A model generated the notes under the pieces. That model had not been told where the DNA came from. It was given only the letters and a program-made list of their open reading frames with translations, and ran no database searches. DNA of 64,000 bases from Microthrixaceae bacterium (GTDB lineage Bacteria > Actinomycetota > Acidimicrobiia > Acidimicrobiales > Microtrichaceae), in NCBI GenBank assembly GCA_023958095.1, contig JAMLGJ010000016.1, positions 18,890 to 82,889 of the forward strand, written 5' to 3'. Positions within the stretch are counted from its first letter, which is position 1; each line of letters opens with the position of its first letter. The position numbers were made by a program, and so were the translations under genes. Positions 35,184-44,569 of this stretch are shown piece by piece.

Positions 35184-36086
35184 TCAGCTGGGTGACAGGC
35201 AGGTGGTGACCCAGTCGACGATGTCGGCGGTCACCTCGTCCCGATTGGTCTCGTTCAAGAGCTCGTGGCGGGCACCGGCGTAGTAGCGGGCGGTCACCTC
35301 GGCCCCGGCGCTGCGCAGGGACTCCTCCAGGAGGCGCACCTGCGATGAGTTCCCCGACACGGGATCCTCGGTGCCGGTCACGAGCATCACCGGCGTTCCC
35401 GCCGGGGTCCGGGCAACCCCCTCCCCGGACATCGCGTCCTGGATCATCGCCATCATGCCGGCCGCGTAGGCGTGGGTGAGCGGGATCCCGTCACCACAGA
35501 GCGGGTCGTCCACATAGGCATCCACCTCGGCGGCATCGCGGCTGAGCCAGTCATAGGGGGTGCGGGCCGGCTCGAACGCATCGTTGAACGAACCCAGCAC
35601 ATCGAGGGTCTCGTCCCCCATGCCTGCGTCGACCGCGGCCCCGAGTGCAGTCACCACCTCGTCCATGCCCTCCGCGAGGGGCCCCATGGAGCCCGACAGG
35701 ACGTAGCCCGCCAGGTCGCAGTCACCCCGCTCCACGAGGGCCTGCACGAACAGTGACCCCATCGAGTGCCCGAACAGCACGACCGGGGCGCCGGTGCGCT
35801 GCGCTGCGATCGACACGAGGTGAGCCAGGTCGTCCAGCACCCCCTGCATGCCAGCGTCGCCGAGCCTGCCCGGCCCGGTCGAGAGTGCGGTGGCCCCGTG
35901 GCCCCTGTGGTCCAGCGCGAACGCGGCCAGACCGGCGTCGTTGAGCGCGCCGGCGAAGCGTCCGTACCTGCCGCTGTGCTCGGAGGCACCATGGGCGATC
36001 ACGACCGATCCCCGGGCCGAGGCAACGGGCCAGCTGCGGTAGTGGACCTCCACGCCGTCGGTGGACTCGAACGACTCCTGATTCAT
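35184..36086 (-). CDS. Alpha/beta-hydrolase, monoacylglycerol-lipase-like
   Basis: 300 residues. SVVIAHGASEHSGRYGRFA is the HG..EH pattern of lysophospholipase/monoglyceride lipases. It is followed by LDHRGHG, the nucleophile elbow FGHSMGS, Asp in VTGTEDPVS and the catalytic His in GARHELLNE. It probably hydrolyses lysophospholipids or monoacylglycerols. No signal peptide, so cytoplasmic. I choose ATG 36086 (MNQESFESTDGVEV) because GGGAG lies 5 nt upstream; ATG 36101 is an alternative. It follows yraN on the same strand by 103 bp. Confidence 0.88.
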   Translation of the reverse strand: MNQESFESTDGVEVHYRSWPVASARGSVVIAHGASEHSGRYGRFAGALNDAGLAAFALDHRGHGATALSTGPGRLGDAGMQGVLDDLAHLVSIAAQRTGAPVVLFGHSMGSLFVQALVERGDCDLAGYVLSGSMGPLAEGMDEVVTALGAAVDAGMGDETLDVLGSFNDAFEPARTPYDWLSRDAAEVDAYVDDPLCGDGIPLTHAYAAGMMAMIQDAMSGEGVARTPAGTPVMLVTGTEDPVSGNSSQVRLLEESLRSAGAEVTARYYAGARHELLNETNRDEVTADIVDWVTTCLSPS

Positions 36087-36189
36087 CCGGACTCCCGTCA
36101 TAGCTGCTCGTCTGGGCAACCCGTCCGTGTGGCCACGCCGGCGTTGCACTCGGTCGGTCCGGTCGGCCGCGGCCCACCGTCGCCGCAAC

Positions 36190-36546
36190 TCAGAATGCCC
36201 CATGGATCACCTCCACGCGCGTTCCGACCACTGCGGCCACATCGAATCGGATCTGTCGCGCCCGCTGACCGCTGCTGGCCAGGAACTGCCCGGCCGCGTT
36301 GCGCAGGCGCTGCCGGCGCCTGTGGTCGACCGCTTCGAACGGGCTGCCGAAACGCTCCGAACTGCGCGCCTTGACCTCGCAGAACACCAGCGTCTCTGCG
36401 CAACGGACGACGATGTCGAGCTCACCGGCGGCACAGCGCCAGTTGCGGGCGACCACGGTGCAGCCACGCTGCAGGTACCAACGCGCCACGAGCTCCTCGC
36501 CCCGGCGACCGAGTGCGATGTGGTCGAAGCGGCGTGGCTGCGACAT
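36190..36546 (-). CDS. yraN: YraN / UPF0102 family endonuclease-fold protein
   Basis: 118 residues. The restriction-endonuclease-like pattern is intact: GRRGEELVARWYLQRG, AGELDIVVRCAETLVFCEVKAR with the E-x-D...E-V-K residues, then RRQRLRNAAGQFL. Its role is uncertain; it has been linked to DNA metabolism and typically neighbours rnhB, dprA or comM. Here it follows rplS by 61 bp. ATG at 36546 with GGAGCAGGG upstream. Confidence 0.93.
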   Translation of the reverse strand: MSQPRRFDHIALGRRGEELVARWYLQRGCTVVARNWRCAAGELDIVVRCAETLVFCEVKARSSERFGSPFEAVDHRRRQRLRNAAGQFLASSGQRARQIRFDVAAVVGTRVEVIHGAF

Positions 36547-36607
36547 CCCTGCTCCATCCTGGGGATCCGGCGTTCGCCGGACGGTTGGGGGGAAGCAGGC
36601 CGGGTGT

Positions 36608-36952
36608 TCAGTCGCGCTTCTCGCGCACCTTCGCAGCCTTGCCGACTCGATCGCGCAGGTAGTAGAGCTTCGCCCTGCGCACGTCACCGCGGCTGAAGAC
36701 CTCGATGTGGTCGATCACCGGCGAGTGCAGCGGGAAGGTGCGCTCCACCCCGACGCCGTTGCTCAGCTTGCGCACCGTGAAGCTCTCCTGCAGACCACTT
36801 CCGCGGCGTGAGATGACGACACCCTGGAACATCTGGAGCCGTTCCTTGTTGCCCTCGATCACCTTCACGTGGACCTTGAGGGTGTCACCGGCAGCGAAGT
36901 CGGGCACGTCGTCGCGCATGCTCGCCTGGTCGATCACATCGGTGGACTTCAT
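36608..36952 (-). CDS. rplS: 50S ribosomal protein L19
   Basis: 114 residues, the normal length. Sits at the 30S-50S interface. Key segments: [55 protein letters not shown] and [28 protein letters not shown] at 36952. It closes the rpsP-khpA-rimM-trmD-rplS series, with 120 bp to trmD. Confidence 0.98.
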   Translation of the reverse strand: MKSTDVIDQASMRDDVPDFAAGDTLKVHVKVIEGNKERLQMFQGVVISRRGSGLQESFTVRKLSNGVGVERTFPLHSPVIDHIEVFSRGDVRRAKLYYLRDRVGKAAKVREKRD

Positions 36953-37072
36953 CTCGGTCTCCTGGAATACCGGGCACCCTCGGAGGTGCTGACCCGGTCG
37001 GCTCGGGCTCTGCGCCGCCTGGCGCGGGATCTCCGATGTTAGCGAGGAGCACCTCACCGGCGAAAGCCGGCG

Positions 37073-37825
37073 TCAGCTCCGCGAGGAGTCCTGTGACCCG
37101 GGCAGGTCCAAACCGAACTCGCCGAGCAACTTCACCTCGCGCTCGTCGAGACCTCCCCTGGCCTCGATGAGGTCGGGCCGCTGCCTGATCGTGCGCTGCA
37201 GCGACATCGCATGGCGCCACCGCGCCACACGCGCGTGGTCGCCGCCGCGCAGCACTTCGGGCACCGACCACCCCCGGTAGTCCGCAGGCCTGGTGTACTG
37301 CGGGTACTCGAGCAGCCCGTCGGAGAACGACTCCTCGATGCCCGAGCGCTCGTTCCCCATGACACCCGGAACGAGCCTGACCACCGCCTCCACGACGACC
37401 ATCGCGGCGACTTCCCCGCCGTTGACCACGTAGTCCCCGATCGAGAGCTCGTAGTCCACGAGGTGCTCGACGATGCGCTGGTCCACGCCCTCGTAGCGTC
37501 CGCACAGCAGGCTGAACCCATCCGTCGCGGCCAGCTCGCGCGCAAGGCCCTGGTCGAGCGTCCTGCCACCCGGGCCCAGCAGGATCAGCGGCCGCGGCGG
37601 ATCCCGTTGCTCCACGGTGTCGAACACCGGCTCCGGCTTCATCACCATCCCTGCCCCACCACCGAACGGGGCGTCATCGACGCTGCGGTGCACGTCGGTG
37701 CACTGGTCTCGCAGGTCGTGGGTGCGCAACTCGACGACGCCCCTGGAGATCGCCCTGCCCAGCAGGCTCTCCGAGGCGAAGGACTCGATCATCCCCGGGA
37801 AGATCGTCAGCACATCGATACGCAT
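37073..37825 (-). CDS. trmD: tRNA (guanine-37-N1) methyltransferase
   Basis: 250 residues. Methylates G37 next to the anticodon, using SAM. The SPOUT trefoil knot is clear: LLCGRYEGVDQRIVEHLVDYELSIGDYVVNGGEVAAMVVVEAVVRLVPGVMG, with FGGGAGMVMKPEPVF in the N-terminal half and LEYPQYTRP towards the C-terminus. ATG at 37825. 16 bp separate it from rimM. Confidence 0.98.
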   Translation of the reverse strand: MRIDVLTIFPGMIESFASESLLGRAISRGVVELRTHDLRDQCTDVHRSVDDAPFGGGAGMVMKPEPVFDTVEQRDPPRPLILLGPGGRTLDQGLARELAATDGFSLLCGRYEGVDQRIVEHLVDYELSIGDYVVNGGEVAAMVVVEAVVRLVPGVMGNERSGIEESFSDGLLEYPQYTRPADYRGWSVPEVLRGGDHARVARWRHAMSLQRTIRQRPDLIEARGGLDEREVKLLGEFGLDLPGSQDSSRS

Positions 37826-37841
37826 CCGCAACCCCCGGTGT

Positions 37842-38321
37842 TCAGATGTCGAACAGTCCCTCTGGAACGTCGACCCGTACCGAGGATCCGCTGGGGCCCT
37901 CCGTGACGAAGTTGACGGGCACGAGTGCCCCGCTGTCGAGTTCGAGGATGTCCGCCGCCGGGTTGTCGAGCACCGCCACGACCGTGCCACGGCCCTTGCC
38001 GTGCTGGTCGACCACCTCACAGCCGATGAGCTCGTGGACCCACAGGACGGTGTCGTCGGCGACCGGTTCGGCCCACAGCAGCAGGCCCCGGAGCTCCTCC
38101 GCCGCTTCCCGGGTGCGGTAGCCGTCGAAGCTCATCAGCCAACGACCGCCATGGGGTCGTGCCGTTGCGAGCACGAGGTCCCCGGAACCGGTGACGAATG
38201 TGGTTCCGGCCCTCGTGCGTTCCGGGTGGTTGGAACCGAGATCGACGATGACCTCGCCGGTGAGCCCGTGTGCACGGGCGATGCGTCCGACCTCCAGCAG
38301 GCCGGGACGTGGGGCCGGCAC
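37842..38321 (-). CDS. rimM: 16S rRNA processing protein RimM
   Basis: 159 residues. 30S head assembly factor that binds S19. N-terminal beta-barrel LEVGRIARAHGLTGEVIVDL; the PRC-barrel half contains GCEVVDQHGKGRGTVVAVLDNPAADILEL and VPVNFVTEGPS. I place the start at GTG 38321, just after the KH gene's stop; an in-frame start at 38360 would overlap the KH gene. No strong ribosome-binding site is visible, so coupling to khpA is likely. Confidence 0.94.
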   Translation of the reverse strand: MPAPRPGLLEVGRIARAHGLTGEVIVDLGSNHPERTRAGTTFVTGSGDLVLATARPHGGRWLMSFDGYRTREAAEELRGLLLWAEPVADDTVLWVHELIGCEVVDQHGKGRGTVVAVLDNPAADILELDSGALVPVNFVTEGPSGSSVRVDVPEGLFDI

Positions 38322-38328
38322 GGGACCG

Positions 38329-38601
38329 TCAGTCCACGAACTCGATGTCCACCTCGACACCGTCGCGCACTGCTGCAGCCCTGGTCACGACGCGGATTGC
38401 GTTGGCCATGCGGCCGCGCTTGCCGATGACACGGCCCATGTCGCCATCGGCCACCGAGACGTTCAACTCCAGGCGGTCATCAAGGTCGACCACGTCAACG
38501 TTCACCTCGTCGGGATGGTCGACCAGGGAGCGGGTCATGTGGGTGAGTACGGCTGTGGCGTGCTCGGCGCCACCTGCACCGGTGGTCTCCGCGTCGCTCA
38601 C
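38329..38601 (-). CDS. khpA: KH-domain RNA-binding protein (KhpA)
   Basis: 90 residues. Single KH domain with the GxxG loop in MGRVIGKRGRMANAIRVV. It forms RNA-binding dimers with KhpB in Gram-positive bacteria and lies between rpsP and rimM in most of them. GTG start at 38601 overlaps the rpsP stop by 4 bp. The first 30 residues are poorly structured (Thr/Ala/Gly). Confidence 0.93.
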   Translation of the reverse strand: MSDAETTGAGGAEHATAVLTHMTRSLVDHPDEVNVDVVDLDDRLELNVSVADGDMGRVIGKRGRMANAIRVVTRAAAVRDGVEVDIEFVD

Positions 38602-38870
38602 TTGGCGGCCTTCGAGGCCTCGAACGCCTCCCAGGCGCCGGAGATCTCGAGCAGCTTGCGCACCCGCTCCGACGGCAGCGCCCCGTTGCGGAGCCACTGC
38701 ACGGCCTTGTCGTTGTCCACGGTCACCGCCGATGGCTCCCGGCGCGGGTCATAGGTGCCCACGATCTCGAGGTACCGTCCGTCACGCGGGGCGCGGCTGT
38801 CGGCAGCCACGATGCGATAGGTCGGTTGCTTTTTCTTTCCCACTCGGGTGAGGCGGAGTCGAACTGCCAC
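38598..38870 (-). CDS. rpsP: 30S ribosomal protein S16
   Basis: 90 residues. Opens with VRLRLTRVGKKKQPTYRIVAADSRAPRDGRYLEIVGTYDPR, diagnostic for S16, then VTVDNDKAVQWLRNGALPSERVRKLL. GTG start at 38870. Head of the rpsP-khpA-rimM-trmD-rplS series. The 190-bp gap to ffh upstream must hold its promoter, but I see no clear hexamers there. Confidence 0.98.
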   Translation of the reverse strand: MAVRLRLTRVGKKKQPTYRIVAADSRAPRDGRYLEIVGTYDPRREPSAVTVDNDKAVQWLRNGALPSERVRKLLEISGAWEAFEASKAAK

Positions 38871-39030
38871 GTTGATGTGCTCTTTCGGATGCGTGGGCGG
38901 CTAGGAGTCGGCGCCCGGGTGACCCCGACGTCCGGCAGTCACCCTTGGGCGGTTCCGCCGGCGTACCGGCGAAGGACAATGATGGTACCCGAGGAGGGCG
39001 CGCAGCAATTCCCGCGGGCTCCGCCGCCGC

Positions 39031-39051
39031 GGCACCGGGGGCTCCGGTGCC
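39031..39051 (-). terminator. Hairpin after ffh
   Basis: GGCACCGG (39031-39038) pairs with CCGGTGCC (39044-39051) around a 5-nt loop, 9 bp past the ffh stop. No U-tract. A likely terminator separating ffh from rpsP. Confidence 0.5.
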
Positions 39052-39060
39052 GACCGGGGG

Positions 39061-40530
39061 TCAGAGCCCGGGACTCCCGGGACCCTTGAGGGCATCGGGG
39101 AGCTGGGCCTCCATCTCCTCGCGCGTGGGCAGCTGGAACGAGGACGCCTTCGGCTTCCCGGCCCCCTTCGGGGTGACCCGCCCCCCGCTCTTTCGCCCCT
39201 TGCGGCCCTTCTTCTTGCGCTTCGGCGTGCGACCCATCTCCTGCATCATCTGGCGCATCTGGCGGAACTGGGCCACGAGCTGGCTCACGTCGCTCGAGGA
39301 GGTTCCCGAACCGCGGGCGATCCGCGAACGGCGGCTCCCGTCGATGATGTCGGGTTGCACCCGCTCCTCACGGGTCATGGAATGGATGATGCCCTCGATC
39401 CGCGCGATGTGGTGGTCCTCGATCTCGACGTCGCGAACCTCCTTCGGGACCCCGGGCATCATGCCCATGAGGCCCGAGAGCGGGCCCATCTTCTTGATGG
39501 ACTGCATCTGTTCCAGGAAGTCGTCGAGGGTGAAGGTGCCCTCCAGCATCCGCTGGGCGGCGGCCTCGGCCTCCTCGGCCTCGAAGGCCTGTTCGGCCTT
39601 CTCGATGAGTGTCGCCAGGTCGCCCTCGCCCAGGATCCTCCCGGCGAGGCGGTCCGGGTGGAACAGGTCGAAGTCCTCGACCTTCTCCCCGGTGGAGGCG
39701 AACGCGATCGGCTTGCCGACGACCTCCTTGACCGACAGGGCGGCGCCGCCCCTGGCGTCACCGTCCAGCTTGGTCAGTATCACGCCGTCCAGGGAGAGGG
39801 TCTCGTTGAAGGACTCCGCCACCCCGACCGCGTCCTGGCCGGTCATGGCGTCGACCACCAGGAAGGTGTAGTCGGGTTGCAGCTCGGCTGAGATCCGCCG
39901 CACCTGGTCCATCATCTCGGCGTCGATCGCCAACCGGCCGGCGGTGTCGCAGATCAGGACGTCACGACCCTGCGCCCTGGCCTCCGCCCTCGCGGCGCGG
40001 GCCACCTCCACGGGGTCGCCCTCACCCGAGGCCACGACGTCGTCGGGAGCGGAGTAGACCGGCACCCCCACCTGCTCCGCGAGGGTTCTCAGCTGTTGCA
40101 CCGCAGCCGGGCGTTGCAGGTCGGTTCCGACCAGGATCGGGTTGCGGCCCTGGGCACGGAACCAGCGCGCCAGCTTGGCCGAGTTCGTCGTCTTGCCGGA
40201 GCCCTGGAGCCCGGCCATGAGCACCACGGTGGGCGGCTTGGACGCATAGGAGATCCGCAGCGTCTCCCCGCCGAGGGTCTCGGTGAGCTCCTCGAGGACG
40301 ATCTTCTTGACCTGGAGTGCCGGGTTGAGCGCCTTGGAAAGGTCCTCGCCGACCGCACGCTCGCGGATGCGGCCGAGCATGGACTTGACCACGGCCAGGT
40401 TCACATCCGCCTCGAGCAGGGCGAGGCGGATCTCGCGCAGGACGTCGTCCACGTCCGCCGCGGTCAGGTGGCCCTTGCCCCGCAGGCGGCTGAATATGCC
40501 TTCGAAACGGTCGCTGAGTGACTCGAACAT
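39061..40530 (-). CDS. ffh: Signal recognition particle protein Ffh
   Basis: 489 residues. GTPase of the SRP that binds signal sequences and 4.5S RNA. N domain 1-90; G1 GLQGSGKTTNSAKLARW; G3 CDTAGRLAIDAEMM; G4 TKLDGDARGGAAL. The methionine-rich M domain is at about 330-440 (MLEGTFTLDDFLEQMQSIKKMGPLSGLMGMMPG and the RNA-binding SRRSRIARGSG). The tail is basic. ATG at 40530. Its receptor ftsY is also in this window, 3 kb upstream. Confidence 0.98.
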   Translation of the reverse strand: MFESLSDRFEGIFSRLRGKGHLTAADVDDVLREIRLALLEADVNLAVVKSMLGRIRERAVGEDLSKALNPALQVKKIVLEELTETLGGETLRISYASKPPTVVLMAGLQGSGKTTNSAKLARWFRAQGRNPILVGTDLQRPAAVQQLRTLAEQVGVPVYSAPDDVVASGEGDPVEVARAARAEARAQGRDVLICDTAGRLAIDAEMMDQVRRISAELQPDYTFLVVDAMTGQDAVGVAESFNETLSLDGVILTKLDGDARGGAALSVKEVVGKPIAFASTGEKVEDFDLFHPDRLAGRILGEGDLATLIEKAEQAFEAEEAEAAAQRMLEGTFTLDDFLEQMQSIKKMGPLSGLMGMMPGVPKEVRDVEIEDHHIARIEGIIHSMTREERVQPDIIDGSRRSRIARGSGTSSSDVSQLVAQFRQMRQMMQEMGRTPKRKKKGRKGRKSGGRVTPKGAGKPKASSFQLPTREEMEAQLPDALKGPGSPGL

Positions 40531-40603
40531 CGTCAGCCAACGCTACCGGTACGCCGGGCACCCGCAGCAACACACCCCGGGACGGCGGTGCCGGCGAGCC
40601 GGC

Positions 40604-41266
40604 TCAGCCCACACGATCCAGCAGGCGGGCCAGCACCCGACGGGTCGAATCGACATCCTGTGCCCCGGGCAGGACCACGGCGCCGTTGAACACCACCGCG
40701 GGCACTCCTGTCACCCCGATCGCCATCGCGTCCTCGATGTCCGCCGCGACCTCCTCGCTGCCCCTCGACGACTCCAGCACCTCCGCTACCCGGGCGGCGT
40801 CCAGGCCCACCTCGGAGGCGAGACGCACCAGCGTGGGGTGGTCGGCGATGTTGCACCCCTCGGTGAAGTAGCCCCGGAACAGACGGTCCACCACCTCGCC
40901 GGTCGACTCCGGGTGCTCCTCCTGGGCCCACAGCACCAGGCGGTGTGCATCGAGGGTGCCCACCCTGAGCGCCCGGTCGAAGCGGTACTCGATGCCGGCC
41001 TCTGAACCCAACCGGCCCAGACGGGACTGCATCGCGTCGAAGGCACCGGGGCCGTACTTGGCCTCGATCGCCGGGCGCAGCTCCCTGGGTTCGGCACCCG
41101 CACCCGGGTCGAGCTGGTACGCCCGCCATCGCAGCTCGATCCGTGCCGCGTCCGCCCCGAGGCCCTCGATCGCACGTACCAGGCGGTGGTGCCCCAGGTA
41201 GCACCACGGGCACACCACGTCACTGAAGATGTCGAGTCGCACACCGGGACGAACCATGCTGCGCAT
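40604..41266 (-). CDS. DsbA-like thioredoxin-fold oxidoreductase (FrnE type)
   Basis: 220 residues. The active site is CPWC in LDIFSDVVCPWCYLGHHRL, and the cis-Pro loop appears as GVTGVPAVVFNG near the C-terminus. Typical of cytoplasmic FrnE/2-hydroxychromene-isomerase-like DsbA relatives. No signal peptide. The start is uncertain: ATG 41266 and ATG 41257 both lie just after a 17-bp repeat array that supplies AGCAGGG as ribosome-binding sequence. The physiological substrate is unknown. Confidence 0.88.
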   Translation of the reverse strand: MRSMVRPGVRLDIFSDVVCPWCYLGHHRLVRAIEGLGADAARIELRWRAYQLDPGAGAEPRELRPAIEAKYGPGAFDAMQSRLGRLGSEAGIEYRFDRALRVGTLDAHRLVLWAQEEHPESTGEVVDRLFRGYFTEGCNIADHPTLVRLASEVGLDAARVAEVLESSRGSEEVAADIEDAMAIGVTGVPAVVFNGAVVLPGAQDVDSTRRVLARLLDRVG

Positions 41267-41267
41267 C

Positions 41268-41318
41268 GCGTTGTTCCCTGCTGTGCGTTGAACCCTGCTG
41301 TGCGTTGTTCCCTGCTGT
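41268..41318. repeat. 17-bp tandem repeat, three copies, at the start of the DsbA-like gene
   Basis: GCGTTGTTCCCTGCTGT at 41268-41284 and 41302-41318, with GCGTTGAACCCTGCTGT at 41285-41301. The middle copy differs at two adjacent bases. On the gene's strand each copy contains AGCAGGG, so the array multiplies a Shine-Dalgarno-like sequence immediately upstream of the ATG. Same period as the array at 29824-29918 but a different unit; both contain CACAGC on the minus strand. Confidence 0.9.
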
Positions 41319-41370
41319 CCCGCGACATCGGCGGTGCTGCCAGCGGGCCGCAACCGACCGCCCGGTCGGC

Positions 41371-42219
41371 TCAGGCCGCGAACACCTCGACCCGGTCGCC
41401 GGGTCGCACTTCACCACCGTGCACGACCCAGGCGTAGCAGCGAGCCCACCCCGGGTGCTTGTCGGGGTCGATCCGGTCGAAGCGACCCCGCAGGAACGAA
41501 CCCGCCACCGTGCGACACGGCGGGACGTAGGCGCTGAGCTCCAGGAGCACCTCGGAACCCACCGCCAACCGCATGCCCGGCCTGAACAGGGACCACTCGG
41601 CACCCGAGAGGAGGAGGTTCTCCCCCAGGGACCCCGGCGAGACGGGGTGGCCTTCCCCGGCGAGGGCAGCCAGCCTCTCCTCCGAGAACAGGCACACCGC
41701 CTGGAAGGGCCGGCCATGGTGTTCGCGGTCGGCCTGCGTGTCACCCTCCAGTCCGCCCGGCCCCAGGCGCACCCGCGACAGCGCCGACTTGGGCACACCA
41801 CCGGTGGAGGCAGCCACCCGAACCACCTCGGCCGTCGTTGCGGATGCCAACTCCACACACACCGCACGTGCCGCCAGCGACAGCAGGCGGTCGCACTCCT
41901 CGGTGGCGATCACCAGCGGGTCCGCAGGGTCGAGGAGGTCGGCCACGGCAGTGCGCGGTCCGTGTTCGTCGGCGAGTTGCCGAAGTGAGGTCACGACCGG
42001 TGCCACCAGCGAGTCGAGGTCGCCACCCCGCCCGCCGGCCGCCTCCAGCACGTCCCCGAGCGCCTCCAGGGCGACGGCCACGGCCCCGGGCAACCGGTCC
42101 ATTCCGTCGGTCAGCCACCGCCACCGCCGCGGTGTGGTCCTCACCGTGGCCGACGCGTCACCGAGGTCGTACATGCCGGCATGCACGCGCAGAGGCTCGC
42201 GACGTCCCGCTGCGGCCAT
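41371..42219 (-). CDS. MOSC-domain protein with unidentified helical N-terminal domain
   Basis: 282 residues. The C-terminal 150 residues form a MOSC domain, seen in molybdenum-cofactor sulfurase C-termini and YiiM-like proteins: GGLEGDTQADREHHGRPFQAVCLFS, GSLGENLLLSG and YVPPCRTVAGSF, with the conserved Cys. Residues 1-120 are helical and Leu/Ala-rich, with several His and Asp, and not assigned. The ATG shares a base with the SDR stop (TGATG). MOSC proteins handle sulfur or bind molybdopterin-type ligands; the specific substrate is unknown. Confidence 0.85.
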   Translation of the reverse strand: MAAAGRREPLRVHAGMYDLGDASATVRTTPRRWRWLTDGMDRLPGAVAVALEALGDVLEAAGGRGGDLDSLVAPVVTSLRQLADEHGPRTAVADLLDPADPLVIATEECDRLLSLAARAVCVELASATTAEVVRVAASTGGVPKSALSRVRLGPGGLEGDTQADREHHGRPFQAVCLFSEERLAALAGEGHPVSPGSLGENLLLSGAEWSLFRPGMRLAVGSEVLLELSAYVPPCRTVAGSFLRGRFDRIDPDKHPGWARCYAWVVHGGEVRPGDRVEVFAA

Positions 42220-43118
42220 CACGACCTTTCGGCCCCGCGCATGTCGGCAGGGGGCCGGGCCGAGCCCAGCAGTTCCGTGATCACCTCTCCGGCCTCGAGT
42301 GGGTGCTCCGAGGGCGCTGCGGCGGGGCCCCGGTGCCAACCCTCCGCGATCGCGAGGGTGCGTCCCGAGGCCTCGATGACCCGCCCGGTGACCCCGGCGG
42401 ACAATCCCGAAGCGAGCCATGTCACAACCGGTGCGATCCAGCGGGGCGACATCGCGGCCCTGGCCTGCTCATCCGCCTCACCCATCGCGAGGTCCTCGGT
42501 CATCCGCGTCAGTGCGGTGGGTGCGACCGCGTTGACGGTCACCCCGTAGCGGGCGAGCTCCATCGACGCGATGTAGCTGAACGCGGCGATGCCCGCCTTC
42601 GCGGCGCCGTAGTTCGACTGTCCCACGTTGCCGTAGATGCCCGAGGGGGAAGTGGTGTTGATCAGGCGGGCATCGGGGTCGTGGCCCTCCTTGGAGCGGC
42701 CCCGCCAGTACCGCGCCGCGTGGTGCGAAGGGGCGAAGGTGCCCTTCAGGTGCACCGAGATCACCGCATCCCATTCCTGTTCGGTCATGTTCACGAGCAT
42801 CCGGTCGCGCAGGATCCCCGCATTGTTGACCACCACGTGCAGGTCCCCGAAGTGCTCCAGCGCCCTCTCCACGAGCGCCCCGGCGGCCTCGAAGTCGGTC
42901 ACGTCGTGGTTGTCGGCCATCGCATCGCCACCGGCGGCAACGATCTCCTCCACGACGTCCGCGGCCGGGGCGCTGTCGGTCCCGGTGCCGTCGCGGGCAC
43001 CCCCGATGTCGTTGACCACCACCTTCGCCCCCTGCGACGCGAGCATCAGCGCGTACTCGCGCCCGATGCCACGTCCCGCGCCCGTGACCACGCACACCCG
43101 CCCGTCGCAGATTCCCAT
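42219..43118 (-). CDS. Short-chain dehydrogenase/reductase
   Basis: 299 residues. Cofactor motif VVTGAGRGIGREYA, NNAGILRDRM, and catalytic Ser/Tyr/Lys in the TSPSGIYGNVGQSNYGAAKAG region. The VVVNDIGGARDGTG stretch and the long C-terminus resemble the 3-hydroxyacyl-CoA dehydrogenase units of MFE-2-like enzymes, so beta-oxidation of acyl-CoA is a reasonable guess. Translationally coupled to the MOSC gene downstream; ftsY lies 48 bp upstream on the same strand. Confidence 0.9.
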   Translation of the reverse strand: MGICDGRVCVVTGAGRGIGREYALMLASQGAKVVVNDIGGARDGTGTDSAPAADVVEEIVAAGGDAMADNHDVTDFEAAGALVERALEHFGDLHVVVNNAGILRDRMLVNMTEQEWDAVISVHLKGTFAPSHHAARYWRGRSKEGHDPDARLINTTSPSGIYGNVGQSNYGAAKAGIAAFSYIASMELARYGVTVNAVAPTALTRMTEDLAMGEADEQARAAMSPRWIAPVVTWLASGLSAGVTGRVIEASGRTLAIAEGWHRGPAAAPSEHPLEAGEVITELLGSARPPADMRGAERS

Positions 43119-43166
43119 CCTCGTCTCCTCCCGATGCCGGCTGTGAGCCCGGCGATGCCCGGCCGG

Positions 43167-44336
<1,170 letters not shown>

Positions 44337-44569
44337 CGGCGCGGATCCTACTTCGCCCGCGTGCAGCCTCCTTCGCCCTGACAGCACTCGTGGGCCCGTC
44401 GTGGGTGCGGGGAGGGGATCCGGGCCGCGATCGGGCAGACTGAACGACACATCAGGCTGGTGGGGCCTGCCACGATCCGGCAGCCGTGTTGGCCTACCGT
44501 CAACTCACCGAGACATCGGGGGTCGCTGCCTCACGCACCGACCCGGGAGCCGACCCAGCGGAGAAACAC

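Noticed and set aside
41268..41318. Attachment site or transposon end at the 17-bp repeats
   Set aside because: Direct head-to-tail copies with no inverted ends, no integrase or transposase nearby and no displaced gene.
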